Of a stretch of DNA of 64,000 bases, positions 1 to 11,200 are shown one piece after another (position 1 is the first letter of the stretch; each line of letters opens with the position of its first letter). This stretch comes from Onthophagus taurus (Eukaryota; Arthropoda; Insecta; Coleoptera; Scarabaeidae), in the NCBI RefSeq assembly GCF_036711975.1, contig NC_091966.1:39315501-39379500 (forward strand), read 5' to 3'. Made by a program: the position numbers and the translations under genes. The notes under the pieces were generated by a model. That model had not been told where the DNA came from. It did no database searches and saw only the letters and a list, made by a program, of their open reading frames with translations.

Positions 1-1890
1 CTACTTTTTATTTACAATTTTGTATCTCGGAAACGTCAATGACAGCTTATTTAGAACGATTTAAGTTTCCATCTTAAACTTGTCTGGCTAAACTCTCATT
101 AGCTAACTATAAATTGAACAAGAAGTTACTCTTAAAGCCATTTTGAGGACCATATAGAATTTACTGTGACCTAACCTTTAAACACTCATTATGTCTTCAT
201 TAAGTATACTTGAAATCTCTCTCACATCAAGGCTACATTAAGACTGCATTAGGATTGCATCATATTTCGATCTGATAGAGATCCATCAAGTCCGCATAGA
301 GATAACTCTGTATGAAATGTCCATCAAATCAAGTCCACACTGAGACACATTGCGACAGCTTCGTTAAGATATATAACATCATCTTGACATCAAGTTATCA
401 TCATATTTCTCTTTTAAGTAAACTTTGTACAGGATCAAGTATAGATCTGCATCGATACTACATCTAGGATCAAAACTCGTTCAAAATGATATAAAATCTC
501 CATCAAGGCTTAAATTAATATTAAATCTCCAATATGCCTCGTGATTTGATAAATCTGTTATTAAGATTTAATCAATACTAATTTAAGACTTTGTAATCAA
601 GTCCTTATTGAGTTTGCATCGATACAGCTCTGTGTTATGTTTACGTCATCTCTGTATCAAGTCCAAGCTATGTTTATATCAGTCAAGTACTGTTATCGGG
701 TAATACTCCTTAAAGATTTAATAAAATCTATTTCTTATTATATCTGCATGAGTTGAAGTATCAACTTTCCATTATGCCTCTTGACATGATAGATGCAATA
801 AGATTACTCTACTTTAAATCTCTGTTGTGCCTGCATCAAGTCTCTTCCAACTCTGCATTGTGATATTTAGTTATAAACTCTGTATCATCTCTGCATTGAA
901 TTGTCCTCATTACCGAAATCGCGAACTTCGTATCCGACAAATAGCCAAAAAAGTGGAACTGTAAAATCCTGAGGGATATTATTAAATCTTTTCTGGATAA
1001 AATTCTGAACCATCCTGTATATAAATTCTAGAAATATTTTTAGAAATTTCTGGATTTTCCTACAAATTCTTTCTTCGTTTAAAAGAAGTGCTAATGCGTC
1101 TCAAATAAACTCAAAGAAATTCTTAGATATCTCAGGAAGTGATCAGAAATTTCTTGATAGCCGAATTTTCAGAAAATCCTTAGAAATCTCCTTTTTATAT
1201 AAAATATATTGCAACACATCTCACATTAAGGCAGAAATCCACGGAAAATCATTTGAAAATCCTATATTGCCTTAGAAATCTTATAAAAACTGTTACGAGC
1301 ACTGAGAATTGCTTAGATTAAAGGAAATCCTTTCTGGATAAACTAAATCCTGAAACACTGTATGTAAACTGTTGAAATATCCTTGAATATTCTTGCCAAT
1401 TTTCAAAAAAATACAACTCAAATAATTTCCAGAAGTCTTAGATATGCAGGCCAATGCCAGAAAAAAAGTCGTGAATCAAAATCAATCAAAATTTGGTTAC
1501 GAAGCTGAAAATTATTGTTAATGTGGATAGAAAATAAGACAAGTTCATTTAATGATTAAAAAACCAAGAAAGTTGAATCAATGGAAGATATAATGTTTGT
1601 TGGTGGTTGTGGAAGGATTGAATAGTTTAAGAAGGAGTCAAATTTACACAACATCAAAGTGTAACAGGAAAGAACACTGAAAGTGCAACTAAATTCGTTG
1701 TAGACCTAGAAAACAACTTCTCTATTATTTTCACCAGATTTTTAAGGTTGATAAGAAAAAATCTCTGCCAGGTTACAAAGTTGCAAAAATGGAATAACAC
1801 TTTTATTGGAGAGCAACGCCTCAGGCAGTATGAAGCTGCAATCAAGATTTATTTACAGCGCGAAGAACTATGAGAAGTCTAATCCTCCTG
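1..1890. repeat. Degenerate short-period repeats, no gene seen
   Basis: From about 180 to 900 the sequence repeats loose variants of words such as 'catcaagtctgcat' and 'aagactgcattg' roughly every 20 bases. From about 940 to 1480 a second set of variants on 'gaaatccttagaaatc' takes over. Copies are too diverged for a fixed unit. No open frame of interest and no splice-compatible coding piece was found. Confidence 0.5.
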
Positions 1891-2020
1891 TTTACTGGGG
1901 ATCCAACATGAAAGCATGGGGAACTGCAGTTATTATTCAAGAGTGGTTTGAAAACTGTTTTGGACTTAATGTTACTGCGTATTAAATAAACCAAATACCA
2001 CTCTGTATGACAACCTATGA
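1885..2020 (+). pseudogene. Tigger/pogo transposase scrap
   Basis: A short plus-strand reading of about 35 residues contains SNMKAWGTAVIIQEWFENCF. This resembles the stretch just before the second catalytic aspartate of Tigger/jerky-type DDE transposases, where an N-KAW-T---F--WF pattern is usual. It ends at a TAA near 1974. No terminal repeats were found. It is unrelated in position to the fuller pogo element at 54680-56857. Confidence 0.4.
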
Positions 2021-2257
2021 ATCAGTGTATGATACCCAACTTGCATAGCGGCAATAGATAATGAATCTTTAGGAAGAGTTCCTTTCGATATTTTATTAAT
2101 ATAGTACCATTTAGATTTATGTCCATGGGTTGTTGGTAATTTTAATGACAATTAAAATGTCTGTGATCCCATAACCATAGTAACGGACAAGGTTAAACAA
2201 GAATTAAACAAGATCTGTTAGATCTTCAACACAAGAAGTAGTACACAATAAAGTTAA

Positions 2258-3423
2258 TGATGTTAAATCTCTCTTTAATGCAGAAAACCGTTTTGAAAAA
2301 TCACTTTTAGTTCTTGAGAAATAAATTTTTGAAATGATCGTAAATTTTTTCGAATTTTGCAAGAAGAAAACAAATTTTATTCTGCACCCACTACATAAAA
2401 AAAATAAAAATAACAATAAAAATATCTATATGTATATACAACAAAAATAAAAAAGTGAAAGGGTGAGAATAGGGCTACCGACCAGGGTCTTTCTGCCCCG
2501 AATTTTGCAATTTTCGCCGATTTAGTTATAAAAATTCGTATAAAATCCATTTCTTGGAATATGAGTATGAAAATTTCCCAAAATGTTAATAAAAGTGTCT
2601 TCTTTCCAATGAACCAACCCATTTTGAAAAATAACTTTTAGTTTTTGAGAAAACAAGATTTGAAGTTTTGATAAAATTTTCGATGTTGCAATTTTCATCG
2701 ATAATTTTTACAATTCGCTATAAAATTAATTTCTTGTATGATCTTAGTTTAAATATGACCAATTATTAACTAAAGTATCCTCTTTTTAATGCAACAAGCC
2801 GTTTTGAAAAATCGCTTTTAGTTCTTGAGAAATAAATTTTTGAAATAATCGACAATTTTTTCGAATTATGCAATTTTCGCCGATTAAGTTTTAAAAATTC
2901 GTATAAAATTCATTTCTTGGAATATGAGTATGAAAATCTCCCAAAGTGTTAATAAAAGTGTCTTCTTTCCAATGAACCAACCCGTTTTGAAAAATAGCTT
3001 ATAATTTTTGAGAAAACAATATTTGAAGTTTTGATAAAATTTTCGATGTTGCAATTTTCATCGATAATTTTCAAAATTCGCTATAAAATTAATTTCTTGA
3101 AGGATCCTTGTGGAAATATCACCAATTATTAATTAAAGTATCCTCTTTTTAATGCAACAAACCGTTTTGAAAAATCGCTTTTAGTTTTTGAGAAATCCAT
3201 TTTTTGAATTGATCGACAATTTTTTCAAATTTTGCAATTTTCGCCGATTAAGTTTTAGAAATTCGTATATAATCCAGTTCTTGGAATATGAGTATGAAAA
3301 TTTCCCAAAGTGTTAATAAAAGTGTCCTCTATCCAATGAACCAACCCGTTTTGAAAAATAACTTTTACTTTTTGAAAAAACAATATTTGAAGTTTTGATA
3401 AAATTTTCGATATTGCAATTTTC
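2258..3423. repeat. Satellite block with 363-bp dimeric unit (copy 1)
   Basis: Two related half-units of about 181 bases alternate. One carries 'cctctttttaatgcaac' then 'ttttcgccgattaag'; the other carries 'ttccaatgaaccaaccc' then 'ttttcatcgataa'. The same landmark recurs at 2778 and 3141, giving a 363-base dimer. Both half-units share the core 'gttttgaaaaat' followed by 'cttttagtttttgag'. A second block of the same satellite lies at 18290-20105, and a piece of it in reverse orientation at 29030-29095. Confidence 0.85.
2351..2509. mobile_element. 137-bp insertion inside the satellite with 11-bp target duplication
   Basis: A satellite monomer is interrupted at 2362-2498 by unrelated sequence. 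The satellite word 'cgaattttgca' stands on both sides (2351-2361 and 2499-2509). Uninterrupted monomers contain this word once, so the duplication is of target sequence. An 11-base duplication suits a short retroposed element. The insert has an A-rich middle and a less A+T-rich end, but no recognised SINE promoter boxes were seen. Confidence 0.55.
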
Positions 3424-3540
3424 ATAACGTGGCAATGTAGGGTATCACTTCAGAAATGCACCAGAAGTTATAACCATAATGGCCGGATTGATATGCCAGA
3501 TAACCGGATATCCGGCTTTTTGCAAAATCCGTTCCATCAC
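3424..3540. repeat. Non-satellite flank shared by three satellite-bearing copies
   Basis: The stretch running through 'ggcaatgtagggtatcac', 'ttataaccataatggcc' and 'ccggataaccggatat'-like words is found again next to the second satellite block (about 20225-20320). It also occurs in reverse complement at about 28860-28920. The recurring pairing of this flank with the 363-bp satellite suggests both belong to one dispersed element. Confidence 0.7.
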
Positions 3541-3970
3541 TATATTTGACCATCTTGACAAGTTTCACATTTTCCTCTTCTATTCTATTTATTACCTGTC
3601 TACATTCTTTATCAAACCACACAGCTCGTTAATTTTTCTCTTTACTGCCTATTGTTATTTTGGGCACTTCTTTCACTACTGTCTTGATGCTATTCCAGTA
3701 ATCTTCGATGCTAAGATGGTTTTCACATCTCAGTCTTAACCTTATATCTCTTTCTAAGTTTATCTTTACGTTTGGCAACTATTCTTGGATATTCGACATC
3801 TGAATTTTACTTGCACCAGGAAATGATTTAAGCAAGCATGCTCTTCACATCTTGTTTTGACACCTAGGATACTACTCGCAACTTTTTTGTCTATCATAAT
3901 GTGGTCTATTTGGTTTGCTGTGCTTCCATCCGGTGATATGTACTTTGTTTTGTGGTTGTTCATTCATATC
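3541..3970 (-). pseudogene. LINE endonuclease scrap
   Basis: On the minus strand 3963 to about 3800 reads ISPDGSTANQIDHIMIDKK, the typical C-terminal part of an RTE/BovB-like apurinic endonuclease domain (D-H catalytic region, 'NQIDHI'). A second minus-strand piece ending near 3622 reads WFDKECRQVI, a motif commonly found between endonuclease and reverse transcriptase in these elements. Frames are interrupted and the element is cut short where the satellite flank begins. Confidence 0.65.
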
Positions 3971-4704
3971 CCAAGATATCGTTGCTTAGTGAGTTATGAC
4001 ACTCTGTCAAACTCAAACTATCTATTTCCTCCCTTTCTAACCCATTTTCTTACCTGTATTGCTGTCTCCATCATTGGGCTTCTCAAAAAATTTCTGGATA
4101 ACCTTGGAAGTTCTTTGAGAAAAATTTTATCTGCAACTTTTTTTTAATTAAAATTTTTCAATACATTTTCTCGAAATATAACATATGTTTCATTTCAACC
4201 AATTTCAAATTCAAAAAAATTAGAAAAGAGCTCGTGAAATAAAATCCTGAACTAACATTAATCACGATAGCTTTAAAAACACATTCATATGTAACAGCTG
4301 CTCTTCAATTAACACATAACTGTTCAAATACTGATTGGAGCGCAAATTGCAATGTCTCGATATTGACAAATTGGATGTATTCATCATTAACATTCAGACA
4401 GATTCAATTTTACCTCAATACATTTCAATTTTTAATTAACTTTATCTACGGGGTGATTCGAAATTGTTGGAAACCATCCTGTATAATTCGCAAAGATGAT
4501 AAATGCGCTTGATAAATTCTATTCACTTTTTCGTCTTCGTCGTATACATTTCAAAACGTCCCAGGTGAATAATTTATGTGACATTCGTTTTCTACGAGTT
4601 TCTATCTAATGGGTTGGGTGTTCCCTTTAGGTGTGATGTTTCGTTTTTGAACCGCACGAAAAGTAATGCTTTTACTGAGGTGTATTATTACTTATTACTA
4701 AATA
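3971..4704. other. Intergenic, nothing recognised
   Basis: A+T-rich sequence without a supportable coding segment. A short 'ggtgattcgaaattgttgg ... catcctgtata' stretch (about 4450-4483) looks like the end of a mobile element, but its partner end was not found. Confidence 0.4.
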
Positions 4705-4850
4705 CAGTGTGTTAATTAATTATCGTACCCGACGTTATCATTGCAAATATGCAACCAATATCGCAAATCGCGTGTTGCAATACCAATATTGTGATATTGG
4801 TTGCATACTTGCAATGATGAGGTCGGGTACGATAATTAATTAACACACTG
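4705..4850. mobile_element. 146-bp palindromic MITE, TA target
   Basis: Begins CAGTGTGTTAATTAATTATC and ends with the inverted counterpart. The arms match over roughly 55 bases each and meet at a short loop around 4765-4790. It is flanked by TA on both sides (4703-4704, 4851-4852), as for Tc1/mariner-type insertions. It would fold as one long hairpin. It lies about 380 bases upstream of the first ZNRF coding exon. Confidence 0.8.
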
Positions 4851-5227
4851 TACTTTATTTAAATATTTATTTATTGTTTTTAAGTTGTTTTAAGAATAAA
4901 ACAGATTTTTATGTAGAATACAAACACCATCGCTTTAAATAGTCGCAAATCAACCGGAGGACGAGTCGATATGTAGTCGATTTCGAGTGGACAGCGCATG
5001 GATAAGAAATTTTATGACGACGACACACATTTAATGGTTCGCGGTGTCCAAGAGAAACCAAACGATTCGCTACTCAAAACACACCCAAGACAATAAAATT
5101 ATTATCGGAAGTGGTCAGTTTGTGTGTATCACTCGCAAAAAGATATCACCCTTATTTCTTGACGTGAACGATTAAAAATGATTTTTTAAAAAGTGTGCTA
5201 AAATTATAATAAATTAAACTTTAAAGG

Positions 5228-8200
5228 ATGGGAATTGTGGTTGGATCTTGTATGCCTGATGACGATCAAGATTTTGATCAAAGATTTCATCATGTAGTTT
5301 ACGGTATGATTAATTCTATTTTTTTTGTGATTTTTCTTTGAGAGATACACAAGAAGTGGATCAAAAGAATTAATTCTATTTATCAAGTTAATATATTACA
5401 TGTTTTGATAACGTAATGTGGTGAAAACAATTTAAATAAACCAAACACACAAAATTTTCTTTTGAAACGAATCCAAATTATCTCAAACAAGTATTTTTCG
5501 TTTCTTTGCCAAACGATGTGTTAGAAAATGTTTAGATATGTTTTTGGAATTTATTGAAATTATAGTGTGTCGATTCTAATTCGGATAATTTAAATGAACG
5601 TTTGTGTGGGTAGGTTCAAGAAACTCTTAATCGAGATAATCGTTGACTTGGAAGCTAATTAATTGTTGTGTCATCAACCGTTACTCTTCGGTGCCAATCG
5701 GTTGAATTAAACTGGTAATATTTTTGTCTAGACAACTAATTGCGTTGAACAGCTGGCATCTAATCAAGATAGTTTTACGATAATAGAAATAGAATTTGTT
5801 GGTTGGCCTAGATTAAAAGATTGCTTAAAATATAATTATTGGGTATTATTAATTGTATATGTAAATAAATGTATATAGAGTGAAATAAAAGAGTTGTCGT
5901 ATGACTCGCATGGTATATAAGTTATGACGTAAATGAATTTTTCTTGAAATGGCATCATATACATTTTTTTGAGGAATTTAAAGTATTATTTTTTTCAATG
6001 AGCAACAGAATAATAAGATAACACTATAGATTTTTTTAAAGCAAACAAATTGCAATATTCATTGTAATCATAGAAATAAATTGTTTATTGTCTATATACA
6101 ATGTGCGGCAAAATTATGGAATAAATTCAATGAAACAAAATAAATAGTCATTTGTTTATAAGTTATAACGTCATCAACAATTCTTTTTATTACGGCATAT
6201 AAAAAAGTATTTTTTGTTGATGACGCCATAACTTATAAACAAATGACTATCGGGAAGTGAATATACGCTCAAAATGACCAACATAGACTCACCGTTTTTG
6301 CAAAATAATGTTTAAGCGTTTTATTGATTTTTCCAAAATTTTGTCGCACACTGTATACAGCAGTGTTGTCCACTAATTTTTGATCAAGATCGACTTTTTA
6401 TATAAATGTCTTGCCTTGATTTAGAGCTTATAAATAAAAAATGGTAATAATTGGGTTCAATCTTGTTATGGATTTAGTCTCTATGGTCCATTACTAAGGT
6501 TTTATGTATAAAAAGTTTTTCTCCATCGCTTTTAGTTTTTGAGTTATGATTGAGTTAATTTTCGAGAATCAACAATTTTGATGTTTAATCGGTTTAGAGC
6601 TTATAAATAAAAAATAGTAATAATTGGGTTCAATCTTTTTATGGGTCTAGTCTTTATGGCCCATTACTACGGTTTTATGTATAAAAAGTTTTTCTCCATC
6701 ACTTTTAGTTTTTGAGTTATGATTGAGTTAATTTTCGAAAATCAACAATTTTGATGTTTAATCGATTTAGAGCTTATAAATAAAAAATGGTAATAATTGA
6801 GTTCAATCTTTTTATGGATCTAGTCTTTATGGCCCATTACTACGGTTTTATGTATAAAAAGTTTTTCTCCATCACTTTTAGTTTTTGAGTTATGATTGAG
6901 TTAATTTTCGAAAATCAACAATTTTGATGTTTAATCGGTTTAGAGCTTATAAATAAAAAATGGTAATAATTGAGTTCAATCTTTTTGTGGATCTAGTCTT
7001 TATGGCCCATTACTACGGTTTTATGTATAAAAAGTTTTTCTCCATCGGTTTTAGTTTATGAGTTATGATTGAGTTAATTTTCGAAAATCAACAATTTTGA
7101 TGTTTAATCGGTTTAGAGCTTATAAATAAAAAATGGTAATAATTGGGTTCAATCTTTTTATGGATCTAGTCTTTATGGCCCATTACTACCGTTTTATGTA
7201 TAAAAAGTTTTTCTCCATCACTTTTAGTTTTTGAGTTATGATTGATTTAATGTTCGAAAATCACCAATTTTGATGTTTAATCGGTTTAGAGCTTATAAAT
7301 AAAAAATGGTAATAATTGGGTTCAATCTTTTTATGGATCCAGTCTCTATGGTCCATTATTACGGTTTTATGTATAAAAAGTTTTTCTCCATCACTTTTAG
7401 TTTTTGAGGTATGATTGATTTAATTTTCGAGAATCAACAATTTTGATGTTTAATCGGTTTAGAGCTTATAAATAAAAAATAGTAATAATTGGGTTCAATC
7501 TTTTTATGGATCTAGTCTTTATGGCCCATTACTACGGTTTTATGTATAAAAAGTTTTTCTCCATCACTTTTAGTTTTTGAGTTATGATTGAGTTAATTTT
7601 CGAAAATCATCAATTTTGATGTTTAATCGGTTTAGAGCTTATAAATAAAAAATGGTAATAATTGAGTTCAATCTTTTTATGGATCTAGTCTTTATGGCCC
7701 ATTACTACGGTTTTATGTATAAAAAGTTTTTCTCCATCACTTTTAGTTTTTGAGTTATGATTGAGTTAATTTTCGAAAATCAACAATTTTGATGTTTAAT
7801 CGGTTTAGAGCTTATAAATAAAAAATGGTAATAATTGAGTTCAATCTTTTTATGGATCTAGTCTTTATGGCCCATTACTACGGTTTTATGTATAAAAAGT
7901 TTTTCTCCATCGGTTTTAGTTTATGAGTTATGATTGAGTTAATTTTCGGAAATCAACAATTTTGATGTTTAATCGGTTTAGAGCTTATAAATAAAAAATG
8001 GTAATAATTGGGTTCAATCTTTTTATGGATATAGTCTTTATGGCCCATTACTACAGTTTTATGTATAAAAAGTTTTTCTCCATCACTTTTAGTTTTTGAG
8101 TTATGATTGATTTAATTTTCGAAAATCAACAATTTTGATGTTTAATCGGTTTAAAGCTTATAAATAAAAAATGGTAATAATTGGGTTCAATCTTTTTATG

Positions 8201-11200
8201 GATCTAGTCTTTATGGTCTATTACTAAGGTTTTATGTATAAAAAATATTTCCCCATCGCTTTTAGTTTATGAGTTATAATTGAGTTAATTTTCGAGAATC
8301 AACAATTTTGATGTTTAATCGGTTTAGAGCTTATAAATAAAAAATGGTAATAATTGGGTTCAATCTTTTTATGGATCTAGTCTTTATGGTCCATTACTAA
8401 GGTTTTCTGTATAAAAAATATTTCCCCATCGCTTTTAGTTTATGAGTTATGATTGAGTTAATTTTCGAAAATCAACAATTTTGACGTTTAATCGATTTAG
8501 AGCAGTAGTGTCCACAAATTTTTTATCAAAATCGACTTTTTATATAAATGTCTTGCCAAGATCGACCGAAGGGTTTAAAGTAACCTGCCTTTTTTTTTTG
8601 CTCTGAGGTCCAGATATTAGATATTTCAGATTCATGATTTTCTTGGCGATCGACTCAAAACTGCTTTGCGATCGACGTTATGGACACTACTGGTATACAA
8701 CATACAGGGTGGTTACCAGCCGTAAAGGGTCATATAATGAAATTGAGAACTCGTTTGAATTTTTTATAAGAATTTTTTAACACCATGAAATATTAACAAG
8801 TTGTAAAGTTTGTCATTCATTGCTGTATGTGCTCTATTGGTGCGAGCTTCTGGGTGAGCTAAATCTTGTAGCGATGAAGATTAAGGTTCTACGCCAGAAT
8901 TCATGTGTTATAAACGATGCGGAATTAATGGTACAGCAGCGATGTTTATTATATTTCACGACCGAAAATTCGGTCGGTTAATCGGAATAACCGCAAATAA
9001 CAGCTGTCAAATTTCAAAGTTGCCACCGAAAAAAATTTCGAAAAATTTTAATTGGGACGACCTTTGTGATGATACATTTCACAACTATTTCTTTTCTTGG
9101 ATATTTCTGATTATATAGTTGGTAAACTCTAGTAACTTATTGATTTGTAAACTTTCATATATCTTCATTAATAAATAAATTGAAAGCATTGGCCATCAAT
9201 TGCGTTCAAGATTGTAGTTTAGAATGCTATATCATTCCTGATTTTGGCGTGTACAAAGTAAAGTTTTGATCATCATACAAGCTGATCATTTCCTTCTTAA
9301 CACAAACTCATAATTTACAACGGTATAGCTAGTACAATACATTGGGGAACTTTGAAATATTGATTTTATGGTAATTGGCGAGCGTTTGAAAAAATCGACT
9401 AACAATAATGATAATTATTTGAGTTTTGCTGCATTGAAAAAATGTGTTTCTAGAAATTCGCGTTAAAGCCTTGCGATCATGAACAATTTTACCATTAATA
9501 TGTTATCGCAGCACCATACAGCTGCCTTTCTAAGTTCAAATATAGCTAAAATTTGTAGAAAAGTCATTCAGATTTCATTTTCATGCTCTCCAAAGATTCT
9601 TGTTTGCGACGAATCCCCAAACCAGAAAAAATTAGCAGTCTATTAATTCTAGTTATAGACGGGTTTTTGATTTTGACACTTTGACACCACACACTAATCG
9701 GTGTTGTACTATTCAAAAAACTTTTACACCAATATTGCATCAAAATAGGTGTATGCCAAGTTTTATAAAATTGCAGGTTCTCATTTACCAGAAAATTAAG
9801 TATTTCCAGACTTTTGTTTCACTCTGTATAATAGCTAATTTGTTATGGTAGAAAACGTACGTTGAGGTAACTATATTACTTTATAAACAATAGTATTACT
9901 AATCAATACAAATAAAAGATAGAAAGGAAGCTTAATTTAATAAATTCAATTTCCCATCCAATAAATCTGTGGCATAATCCATCAATAAATTGTTTTGATG
10001 AAGATAGATTAATTTTAATCCTGTATAATCGTGCTTTTCATTTATTATTTTGAGGTTTTTAGCCATTTCATTCCCGATTTGTATTCTATGAAGCATATAT
10101 ATTTTTTTATTACAACGATATTGCCATTATCAATTAATTTCATTTCCTTATTTATTCTCACCAATGATTGACACGATCAATTAAGCAACATGCATTTAAT
10201 CAATCTCGAAATGAAGCGATCTAATTCATTGGGGGATCGTAATTAACATCGACGCTAAATAATTCATCTAATAATATCAATAACCGATACAACAACATCC
10301 ATTACTATTCTGAGTAGATCCATTGAGTACACCTATTGAGTATAGTAATAACTTGATATAACGCACCTCGTAGAACGGAGTTTGGAGATAACGAACAAAA
10401 TATTTTTAAGTCATACTATTAATATTATTTAATAAATAAATGTTAGCGCTCATAGGTAGCATATAACTTGGGTTGTTCCTCAAGTTGCTTTATTCCATGT
10501 TCATAGATAAATTCGGGGTATTCCCCCCAGTTGTCTACAGTGTGTTTCGGTGGTCTCAGGGAACAAATGTAACCACATGTACTAGAATAAAAATGATGAC
10601 GATTCATGTAAAAATCAAAGTTAAGAAATTTTAACACATTTTTCTAAATATCTTAAGCACTATTTATGATAAAGGGTTGAAATTAAATTAGGGAATTTTT
10701 GAGTTGGATCGGTACGCGGTAACAATGCTATACAGGCTGTTCCTAAAGTTTGTTTGCTCAGAACTATTTTATTCTATCATAACCCTACATTTATTTTTGC
10801 ACGTTCTAATAGTAAATTTAGTTTAAAAACTTTTATCACTCTTAGAGAATATTGATAAAAACCACCGTTTTCGTATTAGATGCAAAAATGTTAGGCTCCG
10901 AATTTAATAACACTAAAAAAAATAAAATAAATAAATAATCTGAATTGGCAATGAAAAGTGAAAATCAAACTGAGCTGTCATAACTATTATGTATTATATT
11001 ATGCAACATGTCCAATAATAATTTAAAGAAAATGTTAAAAATTCGTATATCTTTATCGGATCAAGTTACCTTAACTCTTTGAGGTACTGCGGGTTGCAAT
11101 TTAACCCACTTAAAAATAGACCTTTATAGTATGCTGGGACAAAATTTAACCCACTTTGAAAAATGGTTGTAACTGTCATGTACATTGGTTTAGATTTTTG

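Noticed and set aside
5115-5150. Initiator (TCAGTT) plus downstream promoter element for ZNRF
   Set aside because: The initiator word is present, but the downstream AGAT is about three bases off the required spacing.
6421-8502. CRISPR-like regular repeats
   Set aside because: Units are 173 bases head to tail with no unique spacers, in a eukaryotic intron. This is a satellite.
8503-8692. Treating the 190-base piece as an independent MITE insertion
   Set aside because: Its own left flank ('atttagag') does not match the right flank ('gtatacaa'), while the outer left flank does. The outer boundaries fit better.
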